DNA of 64,000 nt from JAJCYK01 sp965224285. GTDB taxonomy: Bacteria > Bacteroidota > Bacteroidia > Cytophagales > Cyclobacteriaceae. Positions 43,993 to 50,845 of the stretch are shown here, in pieces (the stretch's first letter is position 1; each line of letters opens with the position of its first letter). The translations under genes and the position numbers were made by a program. The notes under the pieces are model-generated. The model was not told the origin of the DNA, did no database searches, and worked only from the letters and a program-made list of their open reading frames with translations. The stretch is taken from positions 4,526,001 through 4,590,000 of the forward strand of contig OZ245043.1 of NCBI GenBank assembly GCA_965224285.1. Reading direction: 5' to 3'.

Positions 43993-44590
43993 AGCCCTCT
44001 GGGTATTTACTGGGTGGTTTTGGCTGATAACACCTGGTTTCGTTAATGCTCAGGATAGTGCTGTTTTTTTGGAGCAGCTGGCAGAAGCAGCAATGCAAAG
44101 AACGGAATTGGAGGTTAGCTATGATCCGTCCTATTATGCCATAAAGTTTCCGGGAGGAGACGTACCGGCAGACCGGGGAGTATGCACTGATGTTGTAATT
44201 CGCAGCTATCGCAAGTTGGGAATTGATCTTCAAAAGCTGGTGCACCTGGATATAAAGCTAAATTTTTCCCGATATCCCAATCTATGGGGCTTGGACGGCC
44301 CCGATCCCAATATCGATCATCGCAGAGTGCCTAATCTCATGACCTATTTCTCCCGGCACGGACAAGTATTATCCAAGTCAATAGCACCTGCTGATTATCA
44401 CCCGGGTGACCTGGTCGCCTGGGACCTGGGCTCTGGAATCAAGCATATTGGGATAGTCAGCAGTGAGAATAGCGAGCAAGGTACACCGTTGATCGTGCAC
44501 AATATTGGTCAGGGACCGGTAGCTGAGGACATCTTGTTTAATTATCCAATAATTGGGCACTATCGCTACTTCAAGGGAATCATTGAATGA
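43985..44590 (+). CDS. DUF1287 family secreted protein
   Basis: A 201-residue protein from ATG 43985 with a signal peptide (residues 1-22, WVFTGWFWLITPGFVNA). It matches DUF1287 with the lines GDVPADRGVCTDVVIRSYRK and LGSGIKHIGIVSS; the invariant Cys and His suggest an NlpC/P60-like fold (inference). The Asp/Cys and His residues are in the expected order. A longer start at 43925 would lie within the YkvA gene and is rejected. Confidence 0.85.
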   Translation: MNKALWVFTGWFWLITPGFVNAQDSAVFLEQLAEAAMQRTELEVSYDPSYYAIKFPGGDVPADRGVCTDVVIRSYRKLGIDLQKLVHLDIKLNFSRYPNLWGLDGPDPNIDHRRVPNLMTYFSRHGQVLSKSIAPADYHPGDLVAWDLGSGIKHIGIVSSENSEQGTPLIVHNIGQGPVAEDILFNYPIIGHYRYFKGIIE

Positions 44591-44620
44591 GTCCAGAACA
44601 CCACTTTAGTTGAAGATCCT

Positions 44621-45073
44621 GTGCTAGCGGTTATTCAAAGGGTTTCCGAAGCCTCGGTTTCGGTGGAGAACCAAATTAAAGCCTCCATCACCCAGGGATT
44701 GTTGGTTTTGCTAGGTATAGAGGAGTCGGATGACGGCAATGATATTCCATGGCTGGCCAATAAAATTATGAATTTGCGCATCTTCAGTGACGTATCCGGA
44801 GTCATGAATCTCAGCATCCGGGATGTCGGCGGCCAATTACTGGTGGTTAGCCAATTCACCCTTCATGCCAGTACTCGTAAAGGGAATCGACCTTCCTACA
44901 TTAAAGCTGCAAAACCGGATACGGCTATACCGATTTACCGGAGGTTTATTAATTATTGTCAGGATCAGGGTTCTATTCCTGTTGAACAGGGTGAGTTTGG
45001 AGCAAACATGAAAGTAAAATTGGTGAATGAAGGGCCCGTTACCATTATCATTGACAGTAAAAACAGGATATAA
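44621..45073 (+). CDS. dtd: D-aminoacyl-tRNA deacylase
   Basis: Dtd (150 residues) removes D-amino acids from tRNA. The family start LAVIQRVSEASVSVENQ is intact and begins at a GTG (44621); no ATG is available upstream in frame near it. The cross-subunit Gly-Pro-like segment is seen at GPVTIIID and the SQFTLHASTRKGNRPSY motif near residues 78-94. It lies 30 bases after the DUF1287 gene and 3 bases before the MazG-like gene. Confidence 0.93.
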   Translation: MLAVIQRVSEASVSVENQIKASITQGLLVLLGIEESDDGNDIPWLANKIMNLRIFSDVSGVMNLSIRDVGGQLLVVSQFTLHASTRKGNRPSYIKAAKPDTAIPIYRRFINYCQDQGSIPVEQGEFGANMKVKLVNEGPVTIIIDSKNRI

Positions 45074-45076
45074 GCC

Positions 45077-45406
45077 ATGACCATAAAAGAAGCGCAGGAG
45101 TTAATCGATTCGTGGATCAATTCTACCGGAGTTCGCTATTTCAACGAACTCACCAATATGGCCTTATTGACAGAAGAAGTGGGAGAATTGGCCAGGATCA
45201 TAGCCCGGAAGTACGGGGAACAGTCTTTCAAAGATATTGAAAAAGATCTTGACCTGGCAGATGAAATGGCGGACGTCATGTGGGTGTTGATGTGCCTGGC
45301 TAATCAAACTGGTGTTGATCTGACCACGGCATTACAAAGGAACATAGATAAGAAGAATCAGCGCGACGGAAATAGACACCAGCAAAATAAGAAATTAAGA
45401 CCCTGA
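45077..45406 (+). CDS. MazG-like nucleotide pyrophosphohydrolase
   Basis: A 109-residue all-alpha NTP pyrophosphatase. The Mg-binding EEVGELAR (EExxE) motif is near residues 33-40 and the second, ADEMADVMW (ExxD), near 60-70. These enzymes hydrolyse non-canonical or excess nucleotides to the monophosphate. A basic tail (KKNQRDGNRHQQNKKLRP) follows the core. Its end overlaps the comB end by 12 bases. Confidence 0.87.
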   Translation: MTIKEAQELIDSWINSTGVRYFNELTNMALLTEEVGELARIIARKYGEQSFKDIEKDLDLADEMADVMWVLMCLANQTGVDLTTALQRNIDKKNQRDGNRHQQNKKLRP

Positions 45407-46111
45407 TTCCAGCTTAACCAGCTGATCTCGGTGCAGCACGGCATTCAAAGAGAACTGATCCCGCTGCAGGCAGAATTCCAAATCCCTTTGATTATTAAAA
45501 CCCGATAATCGTTGAGCATGGCTGCTTCGGGCTAGAAAATGCAGCAGGTTATCGGCTACGCTTTGGTATAGAGTAGCAGCTGCCAGAGAGGCATCGTCGC
45601 TTAATTGGTAATGATCAGCCAGGCTATGGGTCAGGGCGCCGGCATACAAAGTGTCCTCAATGTTGAACTTGCCTTTCCACCCTGCACATAGGATCAACAG
45701 GTCACGGGAACCGTGTTTTAAATATTCAATGGTTGATCCCAGATTTAGGAAGGACCCTATGATAACCTCATGGCCGGCAGACGCGGAAAGGATTGCCTGA
45801 GACCCGTTGGTAGTGGTAAAGGCTAAATCTTTACCTTGTAGATTATGGTCCATGAATTCAAATGGGGAATTCCCCATATCGAACCCTTCTACCTTTTGTC
45901 CTCCTCTTTCTCCGGCGGTGATGTAGCCTTTTTCACCCAGATTTCGACAATCAGCCAGGGTTGGGACTGGTGTTATACTGGATACTCCGTACGCCAAGGC
46001 GGTGATCATGGAACTGGTGGCCCGTAAAATATCCACCACTACTACGGTTTTTCCCGGCACCTGATGTAGCGATAGCAATTGGGGGGAAAGGCAGGTTTCA
46101 ATGGTTTTCAC
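45395..46111 (-). CDS. comB: ComB family 2-phosphosulfolactate phosphatase-like protein
   Basis: A 238-residue ComB-family phosphatase: VVVVDILRATSSMITALAYG near residues 24-43, ITAGERGGQKVEGFDMGNSP near 63-83, AFTTTNGSQAIL and LLILCAGWKGKFNIEDTLYAG-type block near 140-160. In methanogens it makes sulfolactate for coenzyme M; that pathway is not expected here, so the real substrate is open. Its ATG overlaps the gcvT stop by 4 bases, so the pair is likely co-translated. Confidence 0.85.
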   Translation of the reverse strand: MKTIETCLSPQLLSLHQVPGKTVVVVDILRATSSMITALAYGVSSITPVPTLADCRNLGEKGYITAGERGGQKVEGFDMGNSPFEFMDHNLQGKDLAFTTTNGSQAILSASAGHEVIIGSFLNLGSTIEYLKHGSRDLLILCAGWKGKFNIEDTLYAGALTHSLADHYQLSDDASLAAATLYQSVADNLLHFLARSSHAQRLSGFNNQRDLEFCLQRDQFSLNAVLHRDQLVKLESGS

Positions 46112-47193
46112 ACCAAGGGTAATTTATGAGTTTTAGCCTTTACAATTTTACCTCTGATCTCAATTCCAATATTGGTTTCAGCTTTGGCATAATCAGGTGA
46201 TACATATCCTAGGCCTATCCCCACCTCGAGACAAGGCGACTGACTTCCTGACGTGACCTGGCCGATGGATTCACCATCATCGGACTTGATCGGGTAGCCC
46301 TGTCTGGGGATCCCTCTTTCCTCCATGATGAAACCTACCAGTCTCCGGGTGATGCCTTCTTGTTTGATGGACATAAGGGCATCACGGCCGTTGAAATCTT
46401 TGTCCAGGCTGGTGATCCATGAAAGACCTGCTTCCAATGGGGTGGTCTGTTCAGTAATATCATTACCATAAAGGCAATATCCCTTTTCCAGCCTGAGAGT
46501 ATCCCTGGCCCCTAAACCGATAGGGCTGATACCTTGAGCTTTTCCGGCTTCCATAATACTTTCCCAGGCCATTTCTGCAAACTGCCGGTCAAGGTACAAC
46601 TCAAATCCGCCTGAACCAGTATAGCCGGTAGCTGAGATCACTACTTCCGGGATTCCGCTAAAAGTTCCTTTAGTGAAATGGTAAAACTTTATTCCCCCGA
46701 GATCTACCTCAGTGAGTTCCTGTAAGGCCAGAGTAGCCCGGGGCCCTTGTACCGCCAGCAGGCAGGTTTGGTAGGAAATATCCTCTAATTGACAGTCGAA
46801 GTCTTTTTGCTGCCCTTTGATCCACTCCCAGTCCTTCTCCAGGTTACCCGCGTTTACCACCATCATATAGGCATCCTCTTCCAGACGATATATGATCAAA
46901 TCGTCTAAAATACCCCCTTCATGATTGGTCATGCAAGAATATTGAGCCTGACCGACCGTTATTTTGCTGGCATCATTAGTACATAGCTTTTGCAAACACT
47001 GCAGGGAGCCTTTTCCTTTGATAAGAAACTCTCCCATGTGAGAGACGTCGAATATGCCTACTTTGCGCCTGACCGTCAAGTGTTCTTCAACCCCCGAGCT
47101 GTAGCGCACAGGCATATCAAACCCGGCAAAAGGCATCATTTTAGCCCCTAACTGCCGGTGAATACTGTGTAATGGTGTTTTCTTAAGCTCCAT
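46108..47193 (-). CDS. gcvT: Glycine cleavage system T protein (aminomethyltransferase)
   Basis: GcvT (361 residues) passes the aminomethyl group of glycine to tetrahydrofolate. Markers are MPFAGFDMPVRYSSGVEEH, the folate-binding GIFDVSHMGEF with the catalytic aspartate, NDASKITVGQAQYS and AGLSWITSLDKDFNGRDAL. Length is normal. gcvH and gcvP are not adjacent. It is followed by comB with overlap and has its own -7 box upstream. Confidence 0.95.
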   Translation of the reverse strand: MELKKTPLHSIHRQLGAKMMPFAGFDMPVRYSSGVEEHLTVRRKVGIFDVSHMGEFLIKGKGSLQCLQKLCTNDASKITVGQAQYSCMTNHEGGILDDLIIYRLEEDAYMMVVNAGNLEKDWEWIKGQQKDFDCQLEDISYQTCLLAVQGPRATLALQELTEVDLGGIKFYHFTKGTFSGIPEVVISATGYTGSGGFELYLDRQFAEMAWESIMEAGKAQGISPIGLGARDTLRLEKGYCLYGNDITEQTTPLEAGLSWITSLDKDFNGRDALMSIKQEGITRRLVGFIMEERGIPRQGYPIKSDDGESIGQVTSGSQSPCLEVGIGLGYVSPDYAKAETNIGIEIRGKIVKAKTHKLPLV

Positions 47194-47203
47194 TTGAGTG
47201 GAA

Positions 47204-47211
47204 CAAAGCTA
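47204..47211 (-). promoter_or_regulatory. Candidate -7 element of gcvT
   Basis: On the minus strand this reads TAGCTTTG, a match to TAnnTTTG, ending 10 bases before the gcvT ATG at 47193. No -33 TTG is seen at the standard distance. It lies in the short gap between rnhB and gcvT and suggests that gcvT-comB can be expressed separately from rnhB. Confidence 0.45.
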
Positions 47212-47231
47212 GGATGCATTCTGCAATATTC

Positions 47232-47831
47232 CTATGAAAACAATTCTAATTGAGCGGGAAGCAATTGAAAGCTTTTACGATGATAAGGTGTGATACCATA
47301 ATGTTCAATGGCTTCCCGGTGCGCTCTGGTGGGATATCCAACATTGGTATGCCAATGGTATTGGGGGTGGGTCCTGGACAGTTTAGTCATGAGTTCATCC
47401 CTGTGGGTTTTGGCCAGGATCGAAGCGGCTGCAATACTGAAATATTTTTGGTCTCCTTTTACAATACAGCTGTGAGGGACATTGCGGTAAGGATTAAATC
47501 GATTCCCGTCAATCAGCAAGTGCTGTGGTGGGGTATTGAGTTTATCAATAGCCCGGTGCATAGCCAGGAATGAGGCGTTGAGAATGTTAAGTTGGTCTAT
47601 TTCCTCATGGCTGGCGTATGCTACTGACCAGGTTAAAGCCACCTGCTCAATTTCCAGTCTCAATTCCCGCCTCTGCTTTTTGCTCAATAACTTGGAATCG
47701 GTAATGGAAGGGTGTTTAAAATTTTTGGGTAGAATAACCGCCGCAGCTACTACAGGGCCAGCCAGGCATCCCCTTCCGGCTTCGTCACATCCCGCCTCAA
47801 TCCGGGATTTTTGCAAGTAGGCCTTAAGCAT
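47232..47831 (-). CDS. rnhB: Ribonuclease HII
   Basis: RNase HII (199 residues) cuts RNA in RNA-DNA hybrids and removes single ribonucleotides. The catalytic DEAGRG (in IEAGCDEAGRGCLAGPVVA) is near residues 15-20; LLIDGNRFNP and FSIAAASILAKTHRDELM supply the other acidic residues. The C-terminus HRKSFQLLP is standard. It is divergent from the nudix gene with an 82-base gap. Confidence 0.95.
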   Translation of the reverse strand: MLKAYLQKSRIEAGCDEAGRGCLAGPVVAAAVILPKNFKHPSITDSKLLSKKQRRELRLEIEQVALTWSVAYASHEEIDQLNILNASFLAMHRAIDKLNTPPQHLLIDGNRFNPYRNVPHSCIVKGDQKYFSIAAASILAKTHRDELMTKLSRTHPQYHWHTNVGYPTRAHREAIEHYGITPYHRKSFQLLPAQLELFS

Positions 47832-47901
47832 GCGCCAAGTTATTAATAACTGTTAAGGTAGTCAACGGGCCTAAAAGTTTATTAACTCCGGGATTGTTCA
47901 T

Positions 47902-47909
47902 TATGTTTG
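47902..47909 (+). promoter_or_regulatory. Candidate -7 element of the nudix gene
   Basis: TATGTTTG fits the -7 consensus. A TTTA at 47878-47881 lies 20 bases upstream, a weak -33. The ATG of the nudix gene begins 4 bases after the box (47914), so the transcript would be essentially leaderless. It lies in the rnhB-nudix divergent gap. Confidence 0.5.
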
Positions 47910-47913
47910 CATC

Positions 47914-48459
47914 ATGAACGATTTTGCAAATCCCTGGGTAAGAAAACAACGGGAGAAGATATACGAGAACCCCTGGATCACCTTGTACGAAGACCAGGTA
48001 ATCAACCCTGCGGGAAAACCCGGAATCTATGGCAAGGTAAGTTTTAAAAATAAAGCCCTGGCTATAATCCCTCTGGACGAAGCGGATCACACCTGGTTGG
48101 TTGGCCAATATCGATATACTTTGGATCGCTATAGCTGGGAATTGCCGATGGGTGGGGTGCCGCATCACGAAGATATCCTTTCCGGCGCCCAGCGGGAATT
48201 GCGTGAGGAAACCGGCATCAGGGCGGCTAAATGGACTCAAATAATTAAACTCCATACCTCAAACTGCGTCACCGACGAAATCGGATATACATTTCTGGCT
48301 CAAGAGTTGACTATAGGCGCCACCCAACGGGATGAGACGGAACAGCTGAAACTAAAGCGAATTCACTTTGAGGAGGTGATAGAAATGGTAATGGACGGTC
48401 AAATTACCGACGCCATCAGTGTGGCTAGTGTTTTGAAATATGCTGCCATCAGAAAATAA
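47914..48459 (+). CDS. NUDIX hydrolase (ADP-ribose pyrophosphatase type)
   Basis: A 181-residue Nudix enzyme. The full Nudix box, G-x5-E-x7-REUxEExGU, is present as GGVPHHEDILSGAQRELREE with TGI following, near residues 78-100. The preceding YRYTLDRYSWELPMGG is typical for ADP-sugar pyrophosphatases; the exact substrate is not known. It heads a run of four genes (nudix, MATE, plsC, gatC) with spacings of 2 bases or overlaps. Confidence 0.9.
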   Translation: MNDFANPWVRKQREKIYENPWITLYEDQVINPAGKPGIYGKVSFKNKALAIIPLDEADHTWLVGQYRYTLDRYSWELPMGGVPHHEDILSGAQRELREETGIRAAKWTQIIKLHTSNCVTDEIGYTFLAQELTIGATQRDETEQLKLKRIHFEEVIEMVMDGQITDAISVASVLKYAAIRK

Positions 48460-48461
48460 CC

Positions 48462-49826
48462 ATGCTCACCCGTCGCTATAAATACCACTACCATAGAAAT
48501 TTCTTATTGGCCTACCCGGTAATGTTAAGCCAACTGGGGCAGGTTTTGGTAGGCGTAGCCGACAGCTTAATGGTGGGTAGGTTGGGTCCGGAATCTTTGG
48601 CAGCAGCCTCTCTGGGAAATGTGATCTTCTATGTGATCATGGTGTTTGGCCTGGGAGTTTCTTACGGCTTGACCCCTCTGATCGCAGCAGCTGACGGGGA
48701 AGGAAATCACCACAGGATCATTGATTTATTAAGAAATGGATTGATGGTTAATTCCATCCTGGGCATGATACTTGGATTGAGCATTTTTTTATGTACACCA
48801 GTTCTATATTATCTGGACCAACCCCCGGCGGTGGTGGATCTGGCAATACCCTATTTGCAGATCATCACTGCTTCTATGATCCCATTCATGATCTTTCAAT
48901 CTTTCCGGCAGTTTGCCGAAGGATTGGGCAACACCAAGAAAGCTATGTTTATCACCGTAAGCGCCAATGCTTTGAATATCGTGTTGAACTACTTGCTAAT
49001 ATATGGTAAGTTAGGTTTTCCCGCATTAGGTCTAAATGGCGCCGGATGGTCCACCTTGGTTTCAAGGTTTATCATGGCATTGGCAATGGGTATTTTCGTT
49101 TATAAATATCCGGCATTCCTACGCTATCGCGACGGATTTAGGATCACCCCGTATTCTCGCGACATAATAAACCGGATATTGAAGGTGGGGGTGCCCGCAG
49201 GCTTACAATTTATTTTTGAAGTAAGTGCTTTTGGAGCTGCGGCCATTATGATAGGCTGGCTAGGCACTAAACCTCTGGCGGCTCATCAAATAGCCCTGAA
49301 CCTGGCCTCCATCAGCTATATGATGGCTACCGGACTGGCAACTGCGGCCACTATCCGGGTGGGAAATCAACTGGGCCGAAAAGCTTACAGGGCCATGAAA
49401 CAGGCCGGCTATGCTTCTTTTCTTATGGTAACGGTATTTATGGGGATAGCGGCCATCTTATTTATTCTCTTCAAGAATGTCTTCCCCGCATTGTATGTTG
49501 ATGACCCCGAGGTTATCGGAATTGCGGCTGGTCTATTGGTGGTAGCTGCTTTCTTTCAAGTATCCGATGGGGTGCAGGTGGTAGGAATGGGATCATTACG
49601 GGGAATGGAAGATGTAAAGATCCCGGCGGTGATCGCTATTGCTTCCTACTGGCTGGTAGGATTGCCCAGCGGTTATCTATTAGCTTTTAAAGCGGGTTTG
49701 GGTGCGCCTGGCGTATGGTACGGTCTGCTGATTGGCCTGACTATGGCTGCATTACTCTTGCTTTGGCGTTTTGGTCGAAAAAGTAACCGGTTTATTTTGC
49801 AAGCGGCAACGCTTCAAAAAGCTTAA
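48462..49826 (+). CDS. MATE family multidrug/sodium antiporter
   Basis: A 454-residue integral membrane protein with about twelve hydrophobic helices in two six-helix halves. Marks of the MATE family are LAYPVMLSQLGQVLVGVADS near residues 14-33, GRLGPESLAAASLGN and the second-half KVGVPAGLQFIFEVSAFGAA. Such exporters use sodium or proton gradients to expel cationic compounds. It ends one base before plsC starts (TAATG). Confidence 0.92.
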   Translation: MLTRRYKYHYHRNFLLAYPVMLSQLGQVLVGVADSLMVGRLGPESLAAASLGNVIFYVIMVFGLGVSYGLTPLIAAADGEGNHHRIIDLLRNGLMVNSILGMILGLSIFLCTPVLYYLDQPPAVVDLAIPYLQIITASMIPFMIFQSFRQFAEGLGNTKKAMFITVSANALNIVLNYLLIYGKLGFPALGLNGAGWSTLVSRFIMALAMGIFVYKYPAFLRYRDGFRITPYSRDIINRILKVGVPAGLQFIFEVSAFGAAAIMIGWLGTKPLAAHQIALNLASISYMMATGLATAATIRVGNQLGRKAYRAMKQAGYASFLMVTVFMGIAAILFILFKNVFPALYVDDPEVIGIAAGLLVVAAFFQVSDGVQVVGMGSLRGMEDVKIPAVIAIASYWLVGLPSGYLLAFKAGLGAPGVWYGLLIGLTMAALLLLWRFGRKSNRFILQAATLQKA

Positions 49827-50566
49827 TGAAAAAGCTGTTTAAAATATTATATTCCCGCTATTGCCTGGCAGTATTTGTCTTAATATTTCTGTTGCTTACT
49901 CCTCTTTACATGCTATTTATCCATGTGCCCGGTTGGAGGAAGTATGCTTTGAAACTCAATCACTGGTGGGCAGTGATATTTTTTAAAGTTTCCATGATAC
50001 CGGTCAAAGAGGCCTACCGCCAGGAGTTAAATCAGTCCGGAGTCTATATCTTTTGTGCCAATCACACCTCTTTTCTAGATATTCCCCTGCTAGGCTTGAT
50101 CACGGTACCATTTGTCTTTGTGGGAAAGAGTTCTATCTCCAAAGTACCATTATTTGGATATGTGTATAAGAAAATACACATCACCCTGGATCGAACCCGT
50201 TTGAAAAGCCGGTACCAGACTTTGGAAAAGGCCTCAAAGGTAATTGATCAGGGCACCAGCCTGGTTATGTTCCCCGAAGGTGGCAGCGGCAAGGAGCCCC
50301 CCCGTCTATCCCCTTTCAAGGATGGGCCATTCCGCATTGCCATTGAAAAACAAATTCCTCTGGTTCCTGTAACAATTCCCTACAATTGGATAATTTTGCC
50401 AAACCGCGCTAATTTAATGGTAACCAGAAGGACCGCTGCCATCATTTATCATCCCCCAGTTTCTACAGACGGACTTACCCTAAATGATCTCGACCGCTTA
50501 AAGGAGCAGGTGTATCGCCAAATCGAATCTGAAATGCCAAATTCTTCAGAGCATGGAAATAAATGA
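49826..50566 (+). CDS. 1-acyl-sn-glycerol-3-phosphate acyltransferase
   Basis: A 246-residue PlsC-family acyltransferase. One N-terminal membrane helix (residues 12-33) precedes the catalytic NHTSFLD (H-x4-D motif) near residues 79-85 and the acyl-acceptor FPEGGSG motif near residues 150-156. It makes phosphatidic acid or a related lipid in the inner membrane. Its start overlaps the MATE stop and its end overlaps gatC by 14 bases. Confidence 0.9.
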   Translation: MKKLFKILYSRYCLAVFVLIFLLLTPLYMLFIHVPGWRKYALKLNHWWAVIFFKVSMIPVKEAYRQELNQSGVYIFCANHTSFLDIPLLGLITVPFVFVGKSSISKVPLFGYVYKKIHITLDRTRLKSRYQTLEKASKVIDQGTSLVMFPEGGSGKEPPRLSPFKDGPFRIAIEKQIPLVPVTIPYNWIILPNRANLMVTRRTAAIIYHPPVSTDGLTLNDLDRLKEQVYRQIESEMPNSSEHGNK

Positions 50567-50840
50567 ACAAACTTTATCCAAAATTGCCCATTTGGCTCGT
50601 TTGAATATTGATGATCAATCCAAACAGGAACTTTTAGATGAATTGAACGAAATGATTCAGTGGGTAGAAAAGTTACATGAACTGGATACCGATGGGGTGG
50701 AGCCTTTAACCAATATGTCCCAGGAATTAAATGCCTGGAGGGAGGACGAGGTCAAATCCGATATCAATCAGGAACAGGCTCTGAAAAACGCCCCTGATAA
50801 GCTAGATAATTATTTCAGAGTGCCCAAATTTATGAAATAA
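50553..50840 (+). CDS. gatC: Aspartyl/glutamyl-tRNA amidotransferase subunit C
   Basis: GatC (95 residues) is the small subunit of the GatCAB complex that forms Gln-tRNA or Asn-tRNA by transamidation. It begins MEINEQTLSKIAHLARLNI, has LNEMIQWVEKLHELDTDGVEPLTN-type core near residues 30-55, and ends NYFRVPKFMK; all standard. gatA and gatB are not in the window. It overlaps plsC by 14 bases. Confidence 0.93.
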   Translation: MEINEQTLSKIAHLARLNIDDQSKQELLDELNEMIQWVEKLHELDTDGVEPLTNMSQELNAWREDEVKSDINQEQALKNAPDKLDNYFRVPKFMK

Positions 50841-50845
50841 ACCGC

